DNA from: Rhizoclosmatium globosum
Taxonomy: Eukaryota; Chytridiomycota; Chytridiomycetes; Chytridiales; Chytriomycetaceae
Assembly: GCA_002104985.1 (NCBI GenBank)
Contig: MCGO01000130.1
Span: forward strand, 46,170 to 110,169
Reading direction: 5' to 3'
Length of the DNA: 64,000 bases
This document shows positions 54,116 through 64,000 of this stretch, in pieces. Position 1 is the stretch's first letter. Every line of letters starts with the position of its first letter. A program made the position numbers and the translations under genes. The notes beneath the pieces are model-generated. The model saw only the letters and a list, made by a program, of their open reading frames with translations, was not told where the DNA came from and searched no databases.

Positions 54116-54403
54116 CCTGCTCCGATTACGAAACCGGCCACATCGACAACGACTTGGAAGCAAAGCGCTTCTCTCGCAGGAATTGTTGTGTCGTTTGGGA
54201 TTCTTGCTTTACCCACTCTTTTATTGTGAAAAACAGATTAATAAAAATGTCCGAAAAGTATCCAGTCAGTTTGAATCACTCACCCCACCCCCCTTGCCGA
54301 AACTAGAATTTGACCCGTCAGGTTCAGTACAGATCATATCTATCCTTCCCATCATGAACACTACTTTTATACTCTTCGAAAGATCCACACTCTACCCAAA
54401 ACG

Positions 54404-54916
54404 ATGCACCTGGTGCCTATTCTCCTCATAACCTCTGTCATCCAAGTCCTTGCCGCACCCGCCAACGCACGGGACGACGCAACCGAAACAGTCACACTCA
54501 ACACAGCCAACACAGCCATTCCCGCGGCAACAGCAACACTCGCACTTGACCCCCAAAACACAGCCACATCCCAACAACAACCGCAACTCTTCTCCGCAAA
54601 CGTCGCTGCCTCGCCATCGCCCGCCCCGAGTCCCGTTGTTGCGCTTGCCGGACAGGCGGACACAGACACGTCGTCGTCGACGTCGACGTATTCGGTTGAT
54701 CCGTTGACGGCGGTTTCGGCGGGTGTTGTGATTGCGCAGGGGTTGTTGGGGATTGTGGTGACGGTGGGCAGTGCTGTGAGTGCGGCGAGTTCGTCTGCGG
54801 CGCCGGCGACGGGGAGTGCGAAGGCGGCGGGATCGCAGTTTAGTGGTGCGATGGGAGGGGTTGGTGGTGGGTGGGAGGTTGTGGTTGGGGTTGTTGCGTT
54901 GGTGTTGGTGCTCTGA
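54404..54916 (+). CDS. Ala/Ser/Thr-rich secreted protein, probably GPI-anchored
   Basis: 170 aa. Signal peptide (MHLVPILLITSVIQVLAAPA), an Ala/Thr/Ser/Gln-rich body without cysteines, a hydrophobic patch (AVSAGVVIAQGLLGIVVTVGSAVSA) and a very hydrophobic C-terminus (WEVVVGVVALVLVL) typical of a GPI attachment signal. Low-complexity surface protein; nothing more can be inferred. Codon choice shifts from C-rich to G-rich third positions midway, as in other low-complexity genes here. Confidence 0.7.
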   Translation: MHLVPILLITSVIQVLAAPANARDDATETVTLNTANTAIPAATATLALDPQNTATSQQQPQLFSANVAASPSPAPSPVVALAGQADTDTSSSTSTYSVDPLTAVSAGVVIAQGLLGIVVTVGSAVSAASSSAAPATGSAKAAGSQFSGAMGGVGGGWEVVVGVVALVLVL

Positions 54917-55208
54917 TTACGCGGAGGTTGTTTGATTGATTGATCATGGAGGGTTGGATGTGATGTGTTTGGGAGGTTTTTATTACTTCATGTTGAATGT
55001 ATGGTTGCATTAAATATCATTATTGGTTCACCCTTGCTTTGTGGGAGTGCTATTGGACTCGTTCGTTGCTCTCATGATCTTATCCACGTTCAGACTACAA
55101 TCGGGAGTAGAACTAGCCAAGACTTGAAGACATAGATATGGGGATTTACATAGCGTCGACAAAAAAGAGCCTGGAACTTCAGACCGAGTTGGCCACTGAT
55201 AATCAATA

Positions 55209-58200
55209 ATGGGAGGCGGATGTTCAAAAGGTAAGGCTCTCCCTCGGCTTAAGCTGCGATCCATTAACCACCTTCTTTCGAACCGCCTCTTCTCGGGGAT
55301 CCAGTCTCACCTGCCAGTGTGGTACCCGAGTCACTAGTCAACAAAGGTTTGTCACGAAAACAGAGCCACGTCTCCGCCCCTCTTGTCTCACCAATCACCT
55401 GTTCTTACCTCGCTCTCGTAGCATCGCCGAAAGACCTGGACAAAAACGCGTCGGGGAAGCTTCTTGGATCGCTGCCGGCGTTCTTTGACAACAACAAATT
55501 GATTAATAGACGTGTGGACGTCTTGCCGCTCGAAAATATCCCAACATTGCCGCCGTTGGAGTTGCAGGTTGGATCGGATCTTCGACGGGATATAGAGGAT
55601 GTTGCGGCTGTTGGTGTTGATGGTGTTGCTGACTTGAAGAATGTGAGTTTCTCGATTCATTCGGGTACATGAGTTCAAGCTATTTTCATTTTAAGCAGAC
55701 ACGCAATCAGATTTCAGATGGTATTGATGTGAGTAATCATGTTTGATTCAATGCGTTGTTGATTCCCAATTTAGCAGATCCAGTCAACAGCTCTGCTACA
55801 AATTGACAAGTTTAAAAATGATACAATGAGTACAGTTGTCTCCAGTGTTGACGAAGCCAGTAGAAATGTGCTGCAAAATGGGGAAAGTGCTGTGAAGACT
55901 GTTCAAGAGCTATCGGCTCAACTTGACTCAACTAAATCAGCATTGACAAGTCTTGCAGAAACTGGCTCAACTATAAGAGAGATGATGCAGGATGCGGAAA
56001 CCCTTAACAGCCTCAAGCAAAAGGCTGTGGAGGCAGTACATACCGTTGGGGGGCAGTTGGGTGAAACTCTGAAAACGAAAATATCAGAGAGTGCATTTGG
56101 ATCTGCTGTGTCTGCTGCTGGCCAGTTGGGACTTCTTGTTGGTGATACCTTGAAATCAACAACGGCAATAGCCTCTGAACTCAACACAACTGCAACATCG
56201 ATTATTGCTTCTATTAGTGATCAAGCCAGCACACTACCATTAGATGCTATAATTGGTTTGTTGTATCTTACTGAGAATACTTCATAACACTTAACACCAA
56301 ACAGAAGAAATGCTGCCACCAAAACCCACTCTCAGTAAATGGATTGATGAAAACCACCCATCCACGTTCATAGACTTCAAAGACTCATCTTTCAGAATGG
56401 TTTCCTCACTTTCAGGAAAAGCTGAATCAGAAATGGCAGCATTGTTCTCAAAGCTTGACGATTCGAAAGAAACACTATCAAGTTTCAAAACAGCTTTTGA
56501 TTCTGCAATTGAGACTGGGATTCAGCTTGGGGGTGCAGTTGGAGATGTTGCAAAAGTTGCAAGTGGAGCAGTGTCAAGCATGAAGGATATTGCCGATAAG
56601 CTGGTTCAATCAGTTGACGCAATAGCCAATGTCCATCCCATTGTCAAAGTATCTTGGATGATTGTGTCTGCTGGATATAAGGTATCACTCTATAGAATCT
56701 TTAATGGACACTGACTCTCAAAAAATAAACAGCTTGCAAAAGACGTAAATGAAACAGGGCAAGGATTCAAAGATCTTGCAAAAGACTACGGAGACGTTTT
56801 GCCAAAACTTCAGCTGTATTTAGAGATGGACATAACTGCAATTGAAAATGATATGACTAAATGCACACTCCTTGGAAATAGTGTGAAAGAGTTGTTAGCC
56901 TGTACAAATGAGCTTGTTGTGATCTATTTGAAACACAGCAAGGAAAGCAATTCAGCAAAAGGTAATGACCTGTGCACTGTTGAATTCTATTGACATAAAT
57001 TAGGCCTCAGCTCAAAACTTGGAAAAGCCTGGAACATTGGAACTGACAAGAAGACTCTTGAGGAACTCAAACAACGCTTACAGAGGACCCAGGAAGAGCT
57101 TCAGACACACTTGGCAATGGTGACAGGAGCAGTAATTCTTGAAACAAAATCTGTTGTAGATAGAATGGAAAATAAGCAGGATGCATATCATGACGACATT
57201 GCCAAAAGACTTGAAAGTGTTAAAAATGCCTTGATTGCAAAAAATGTTGTTCCAACAAAAACAGATGATGAGATATTGTAAGTACAGTACATACACATAA
57301 GTAAATTGACACACCAATCAGATTAGAGTTGGTAGCATATTTAAAGCCTGTCAAGTATAATCCTGAAGCGCGTCAGCTTTGTGGCAGAAAGTGGATTACG
57401 TCCAGAGTAGCTAGCTGGTTCCAAGGCACTGATCAAGACAATGGCAATGCAGACAGTGATTCTGACACTGAGGACTCATCTGAGAAAGAGCGGCAAATTT
57501 TTTGGTTGATAGCAAATCCAGGATGTGGGAAGTCAACTATGACAGAAATGATTGTGAAAAGACTTAAGACTGAGGAGCATGCATACTTAGCAGTCTTCTA
57601 TTTTGCACACATGACAAGAAACAGTCCATTTCAGTGTATTCAGTCTATTGCATATCAGGTTAACTCTCTTCATTTGTAGTCCTCTCTTAACCTATTCTAC
57701 TAACAGCTGGCCCTCCAAGATACTGATGTTAGGAGAGCAATGCTTGCTGCTTGTGATAGCAACAAGGAATGGTTTCAGTGTGCAGATTCTGAGCCTGCTT
57801 TATATGAGCTGTTTCATACACTGATTGTAAAGCCTCTGGGATGCAAACCCACAATTATATGTTTAGATGCTCTTGATGAATGTTATTCAGCAACAAGAGC
57901 GGAGTTTGCTGCTATAATTGCAAGTATCCATATTCCCAAAACTATAAGATTTTATGTGACCAGCAGGCCAGGAATCCCCGATCTCCGTAAAAGTCTCAGC
58001 CGCTCAACTCAATTTCAGTTCCATGAAGATGACCCAAAAAATCATGCTGACCTGAAAAAATTTGCACAAATGAGATTTGAGTTCTACGAATGTTTAAAGG
58101 CAAACTCTAAAGTGTCTTCTTGGACTCAGGAGCTGGTGGATAAGTCCAAGGGAAACTTTTTGACCTTAACTCTTGCATTTGCAACACTGGATACTCCAAC

Positions 58201-61200
58201 ATCACCAAAATCATCTCGTGAATTTGAAAAACGGTTTCTTGCGATAGTGAAAAATGACTTGAGCAATGATAGTCTGTATGAACAAGTGCTTGACAAAATT
58301 CTGGATGCACCTCATGATGAAATTGTGAAACATGTCCTCAACTTGCTTGCTATGTTGGTTGCACTCAGAGTTCCAATGACTGTGAAATGTTTGGCGATTC
58401 TGGCAGACTTGGATGATTTTGTTGTTGAGGCTCAACTCTCTTGGATTCTTCCACTATTCAAAAGTCGTGAAGATCCAGTCACAAGTCCAATTGAGTTCAA
58501 ACACAAAACAGTCTATGACTACTTAACTTCTGATAAAAATGCCGTTTACAAGTTCTTGAATATCGCTGCAGCTAATATAGAAGTTGCAAAGAAAGCTGTT
58601 GAAATTTTAACTCAATGCCATGTTGATTGCCCTATCAGGGAATTATATGCAGTGTTCATGGGCTATCATCCCTACCCTTCTTCCGTCAAATGCATTTCTG
58701 AGGATATTCCACTATCTCTTGTTGAATATTCATTCACATGGATCAATCATTTGGAGGGACAATTTGATATCAATGACAATCACTTTCTTGGAGTCTTTAG
58801 AACATTTGTCAGTAGTTATGGAGCAGCTACCCTTGTTACTGCATTTAAAAAGCGAATCAACTGGCTGATTAAGCTAGTTTTATTTTCAGGCAACGGACAA
58901 CAAATATTAATTGATGCGGATGATGCAAAGTGCTTTGAAGATGCCCTTATTTTTGAGGCGGCTGCCTTGGGCCAGACTGACATATGTGATCATCTACTTG
59001 CGTTTGGTAAAGCAGATCCAATGACTAAGGGTTACTGCAATAGAACAACCCTTCATGCTGCTGTTCGATCAGGGATCCTGGATACTGTTAAGGTTTTTTT
59101 GAAGTATCTTGGTTGTGTTGATCCATTTTTTGAATGGAAAGATGAAGATGGCAGAACCCCTTTTGTTTATGCTGAAATGTTTGGAAAGAAAGACATAGTT
59201 TTTCTTCTCAGTGCAGCAAGAAGACGTCAATACTTTGAACCATTCAAATCATCTATTAAAATGGTAAGGGTATCACTGAATATACTACTTTTTTAAACTT
59301 GAATAGGATGGCCTCTTTGTTCGTGCCTGGAACAATCATCTTGACGTTGAAAAAGACTTTGACTTGAAGTCACTAACAAAGGCAAACCATCAAGATGCTG
59401 GCCGAACAATTTTGCACTATTGTTGTGAGCAAGGTCATGTCAAAACTGTAGAGCTTCTTCTTCAGAAAGGAGCAAATATTGAGGAAATTGATGACTTTGA
59501 ATGGACACCCTACATGTTGCAACAGATAATGGTCATGAACAAGTGGTCAACATTCTTCTTCAGCATGGTGCCTTGACTGATTGTAAGACAAACAAATGCT
59601 GGCAACCATTACATTTTGCTGCACGAAATGGATTCACTAGTGTTGCTGAACTACTTTTAGCTCAAGGTGCTCTTGTGGATTCACAAAATGACATGAAACA
59701 AACAGCACTCCATGTAGCAGCACAATATGGTAAAATAGGCATTATAGCTCTACTACTTCAAAAATCAGCTGAAAAAGAAGCCCGTGACAAGACAAATCAG
59801 ACCCCATTGCATTTAGCAACCTGGTATGGCCATAAAGAAGCTGTTGAATTATTGATTCAACATGGTGCATGTGTGTCAGCAAGGAGAAATGAAAACTGGA
59901 CACCACTTCATTATGCAGCACGAAATGGTCACAAGGAAGTTGCAGAAAGTCTTATCCTGGCAGGGGCAAACCTTCATGCAGTGAATGATGACAATAGAAT
60001 GCCCATCCATATTGCAGCAAGTAAAGGAAATACTCATTTAGTTGAGCTATTACTTTCAAAAGGTGCTTCCCAGGATGCTGTTGATGAAAGAAATCAAACA
60101 TTATTACATTTGGCTGCTAACCATGAATGTGTTGACGTTGTCAAGTTGCTTCTTTCCAAAGGTGCTAGAGTTGATGCACTCACATTTTGTGATGACACAC
60201 CATTGCATTTTTCAGCACAAAATGTACGAAGTGATTGTTGTGAGCTTTTGATCAATAGGGGGGCAGATATTCATGCTCTAAATGCAGAATGCTTCACTCC
60301 CCTTCACTTTTCTGCAATTAGTGGAAGCGTTGAAAATGCAGAGCTGCTTTTATCAAAAGGAGCAAGTGTTGATGCAAGGACAAAGGATGATTTTACACCA
60401 CTTCATTTTGCTGCTGATAATGGATGCACAGATATTATTCAAGTCTTACTCAAGCATGGAGCAGATGTGAATGCTGTATCAAAAGATAAAGAAACACCTC
60501 TGCATATGGCTGCCAAATATGGATCTCAGAGTACCTGCCAGTTTTTGCTTACAAATTTAGCCTTGTTGGATGCAGAAACTGTTCTGAGGGAAACACCGCT
60601 TCATTATGCTGCCAAATTTGGATCTATTGATGTGGTTCACTTGTTCATAAAAGCTGGTGCTATTTTAGACTTGCAAGCAATTGATAGATCAACACCACTT
60701 CTAACAGCAATCAAATATGGTTCAACAGAATGTGCAGAAGTCTTGCTCAAAAACAAAGCCAACATTAATGTTGAAAATACAGATCATATGACACCACTTC
60801 ACTTGGCAATGATCAATGAGAGTAAAGCAGATGTTGAGCTGCTTTTGCAATATGGTGCAAACTGTGAAGTCCGAACAAAGGATCAATGGACACCACTTCA
60901 TTGTGCGTGTGTATCAGGCAATTTGGAGATGGTCGATATCTTGCTGAACCATGGAGCTGAGCTTGAAGCTCAAACTGTTGAGGGCTGGACACCATTGATC
61001 TGTAGTTCAATGGCTGGAAACTTGGATGTGTGTGAAATGTTGATTGGAATGGATGCATCAATTGAGGCTACAGACTGTAACAAGCGCAATCTACCCACTG
61101 GGCTGCTGAAAAGGGTTTTATAGATATTCTGGATCTGTTTCTGCAGAGTGGAGCTAATCCAAATAGTCGAACAAATGAGCTTTGGACTCCCTTACATTAT

Positions 61201-62643
61201 AGTGCAATTAATGGATTTCTTGATGTTTGTGAGCTCTTAATTGAGAATTCTGCACATATTGATGCACTTACAATGGATAAATGGTCTGCACTTCACTATG
61301 CTTGTATGAACGGCAACACAGACCTTGTAAATTATCTTCTTTCAAAGGATGCTTCATATGAGCTCTGCACAAATGAAGGTTTGACTGCACTGCATATTGC
61401 AACTTCAAATTTGAGCAATGAAGTAGTGGAAATACTTAGTTGTATTGGAGCAAATCTAAATGCAAAGTCACATCTGGGATGGACGCCACTGCACTTTGCT
61501 GTTGAAACTGGATTTATTGACATTGTTGAATTATTGATAATGCACAAAGCAAAATTGGATGTCATGACAAATGACAATGAAACTTTGTTGCATATTGCTG
61601 CAAAATCAGGATCAGTTAATGTGGCAAATCTATTATTGCAACGTGGAGTTCAATTACATGCTGTCACAACAAATGGAAACTCAGCACTCCACATAGCAGC
61701 CCAAAATTCTAACATTGACTTTGCAAAGCTCTTATTTTCAAGGGAGTTCGAGCCAATATTGTCAATAATGATAATATGACACCTCTTCATTTTGCATCCT
61801 TGCAAGGAAGTGTTGAAATGTTTGAGTTACTTTGCAGTAAAGGAGCTAAACTTCATGCTGTCAACGCTGATGGATGGAATTGTTTGCACTGTTCTGCTAT
61901 GAAAAACAAGGTTGATATAGCTGAAATACTATTGAAAAAGAGAGCAGTAATTGATGCTAAGTCAAAAGAAGCTGAAACTCCTCTTCATATAGCAGCAAAG
62001 AATAATTCAAAAGATGTCGCCCAATTGTTAATTTCAAAGGGTGCCAGTATTTCATCACTTACATATACAATGAAACTCCTCTTCATTTTACATGCCAGTA
62101 TGACTCTGTTGATGTGGCTTTGGCATTATTAAAAAAGGGAGCATCAGAATCTTTTAATCAGAATGGATTTACACACTGCATATAGCTTCTAAATTTGGTG
62201 CCTATAAGACTGCCAAATATTACTTACAAACAACTTCAATCCTTCTGTTCACACTAGGGATACATTGGAAACACCCTTGCATTTTGCAGTGAAGCAAGGA
62301 TCATTGCCTATAGTAAGTCTTTTGTTGGATTCTGGGGCAAATATAGATGCAAGAAGCAAAGACAGAAAAACACCACTTCATTATGCACAACAGTTCTGTA
62401 TTCCTGAAATGAAAGCTCTCTTGTCAAGTCATGGTGCAAGCAACATTGAGATTAGCAATGAGGTAAAATAATAGTGATTACTGTATTATCCTTCTAACAA
62501 TACATAAAAAGAAATCCCCAAATAGTGCTTCTCTTTCTGAAATTGAGACTGAACATTCTTGTGAAGACAATAGAGCAAAGAAAAAAAGTCTAAAGGAGGA
62601 CTTACAGGACTATTTGCACTTCTTCAATTCAAAAAGCTGCTAA
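55209..62643 (+). CDS. NACHT-ankyrin NLR-like protein with acylation-type N-terminus
   Basis: Exons: 55209-55230, 55305-55642, 55696-55728, 55775-56255, 56305-56681, 56733-56961, 57004-57277, 57322-57658, 57707-59263 and 59307-62462, then one from 62512. All joins up to 59307 are in frame. Residues 1-7 are MGGGCSK (Gly2 and Ser6 for myristoylation, Cys5 for palmitoylation). Residues about 110-590 are helical. NACHT-type ATPase: P-loop NPGCGKST (about 650), Walker B TIICLDALDEC (about 750), arginine sensor TSRPGIPDLR. A helical spacer precedes about 30 ankyrin repeats (TPLHxAAxxGHxEVVELLL). Frames break at 59508, 61094, 61742, about 62070 and 62173, usually one base in a run. Over 2,200 aa. 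Codon use is A/T-rich. Confidence 0.87.
59364..62440 (+). repeat. ankyrin repeat array, about 30 units of 33 residues
   Basis: 99-bp-period repeats, each TPLHxAAxxG then (V/I)xLLLxxGA. Copies are diverged at the DNA level. At least five single-base frame changes fall inside, four of which are missing bases in C or G runs where the repeat consensus shows what was lost. Confidence 0.9.
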
Positions 62644-63963
62644 AAAGTCACGAAAATACAGCACATTTTCCTCTGAGACTAAATATATGATGTTGACACC
62701 ATGAGTTCAGAAAGGAGTGACCAACTTCAATCACTCAAAAAGCAGTTCAGATAATCTTGGAAGGCTTAAGTCTATTAAGTTTGATTCTAGTGCAAGGAAG
62801 TCTGAACACCGTGCATCTGTAGCATCAACAGTGAAGTTTTCAAGACTGAAAAATAGACCTTCTATTGTTAGCACTATTGGTGGACGCTCATATGTAGACA
62901 GACGCTCATCTGTCAACTCAAAAATCTATAAGTCATACAATTCTTTGAGCTAAGCATGTATGGTGGTCGCTCTATTTATACATTACAAAATGAGCCATCA
63001 TTATCAAAGTTTTCTATCAATGATAATACAAGGCTATCATTTTTATCTATTGGCACTGTCAACAAAGTTCAGGCAACAGATTCAGATCATAATTCTCAGT
63101 TATCTCTTGAAGAATCCAAACCCACGTCAATTGCAAAATATAGTTTACATACTAACCCTGCATCAAAGTCTTCAATAGGTTGGGATAGAAGTAGAAGCAA
63201 GATGAATTTGTTGGCAAATCCTTCTTCCACAACATCTGTTAAATTTAACTTGAGGAACAACCAATCATCACTTTCAAGCATTCAATCAAAAGGGAAACTG
63301 AATCTACATAATAATCCTGCATCAATGTCATCTGTTAGATTCAATTTACAACATAATCCATCCTCTGCTGCAACATTGGATGTTCCTCGAGCAAACAGAT
63401 TAGTATCTTCAGGTGACTTTCCACACAAGCTTTCACAACACGACTTTGATATTGGAACAAGGCTTGAAGATTCTGTGATGGACTTGGTGAGACCATTTTT
63501 GGTTAAAATTTTGCTAATCTTGATAGAATTCACTGAAGGGATCTCTTTTATGACTTCAAGAGATGATCTTACAAGTTGTGTTTCTCCCAACTGTGAACAA
63601 AATAGCACAGCCAATAACCACAAAACACACTCTGAATCTGAAGAAAACTGTTCTAAATTATGTAGACAACAAGGTAGTTACATTTACATGTACTGAAACT
63701 GAACCATGATAGCCTTTACTTCAAATGAAACTGTTGAAAGAAACAAAGTCAGCTTTGAAGATGATCTTAGCAATGTAGTTTTGAGTAATGCTGAGGAGAA
63801 CAAAATCCGACTGTCTTCTGAACATCTTACTGATGAAAACATGAAAGTTTTGATTCCAGATACCTCTATTGAGCATATGAAAGTAGCAACTCTCAACGTT
63901 GCCTTGAAGAAACAGACAAAAGCAATTCTAACACAAAAATATTGGATTGCAGCCTTAAATTAG
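62644..63963 (+). CDS. Ser/Asn-rich tail of the NACHT-ankyrin gene, frames broken
   Basis: Downstream frames (62717-62953, 62956-63696, 63706-63963) are rich in Ser, Asn, Lys and Arg, have the same A/T-rich codon use and follow one another with little gap, so they are best read as the continuing tail. The window ends here, so the true end is not visible. A stop at 62643 or at 63963 could instead be real. Confidence 0.45.
63139..63384 (+). repeat. short protein repeat in the tail: N-L-x-x-N-P-x-S-x-x-S-V-x-F
   Basis: Five consecutive copies: YSLHTNPASKSSIG, MNLLANPSSTTSVKF, NLRNNQSSLSSIQ, NLHNNPASMSSVRF and NLQHNPSSAATLDV. A weaker copy, YTLQNEPSLSKFSI, is at 62977. Spacing is 14-18 residues. 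Confidence 0.8.
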
Positions 63964-64000
63964 AAGCAATTTTTGATTCAGAGAAATATCTGCACCATTG

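Noticed and set aside
1..64000. CRISPR arrays, rRNA, tRNA genes
   Set aside because: No regular direct-repeat array, no rRNA-like block, and no convincing tRNA T-loop and D-loop pair was found; GGTTCGA-like hits at 13101 and 17582 do not fold into a tRNA by eye.

Overview
The window looks like nuclear DNA of an early-diverging fungus, most likely a chytrid. Genes are close together on both strands. Introns are about 45-60 nt, with branch sites like CTAAC/CTGAC and donors that include GTTCGN and GC. The content is eukaryotic: ribosomal protein eS24, proteasome inhibitor PI31, a DENN-domain Rab exchange factor, tRNase Z, the fungal uracil-catabolism protein Urc4, DUF726 and Bem46-type hydrolases, a Cache sensor and a NACHT-ankyrin protein. 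The phylum is an inference; no marker was compared.

Layout. 0-5 kb: a family of small two-span membrane proteins (three open copies, two decayed) around tRNase Z. 5-8.3 kb: three tandem short-chain dehydrogenases, one intact, one with an in-frame TGA, one with its middle replaced. 8.6-11.5 kb: four tandem homeobox genes. 11.5-13.6 kb: gene-free, with a 40-bp tandem duplication and an inverted 28-bp module. 13.6-17.3 kb: four cysteine-rich, probably GPI-anchored surface proteins, one intact. 17.4-30.5 kb: a disrupted dehydrogenase, eS24 (start codon alone in exon 1), the large DENN gene, PI31, a frame-broken DUF642-like membrane protein and a decayed cysteine synthase. 30.6-41.7 kb: a Golgi-type glycosyltransferase, two alpha/beta hydrolases, Urc4, and unrecognised membrane or low-complexity proteins.

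42.0-49.8 kb is a same-strand cluster of four cysteine synthase genes and one cyclophilin gene. One synthase gene encodes two complete synthase domains in one chain, and the cyclophilin gene encodes two complete cyclophilin domains. The first synthase starts MGCIQS, a candidate myristoylation/palmitoylation signal. 49.8-55 kb holds a Cache-HAMP sensor without an output domain, an Oms1-like methyltransferase, an F-box-like protein and two secreted proteins.

55.2 kb to the end is one very large gene: an acylation-type N-terminus (MGGGCSK), a helical region, a NACHT-type ATPase, about thirty ankyrin repeats and a Ser/Asn-rich tail with a short repeat. It has the architecture of a fungal NLR-like immune or incompatibility receptor and is the most interesting object here, followed by the double cysteine synthase.

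Many reading frames, including conserved PI31, DENN and the ankyrin repeats, are broken by single missing bases, usually in runs of one base, while the downstream frame stays clean. That pattern suggests consensus errors as much as real decay, so several 'pseudogene' calls are provisional.
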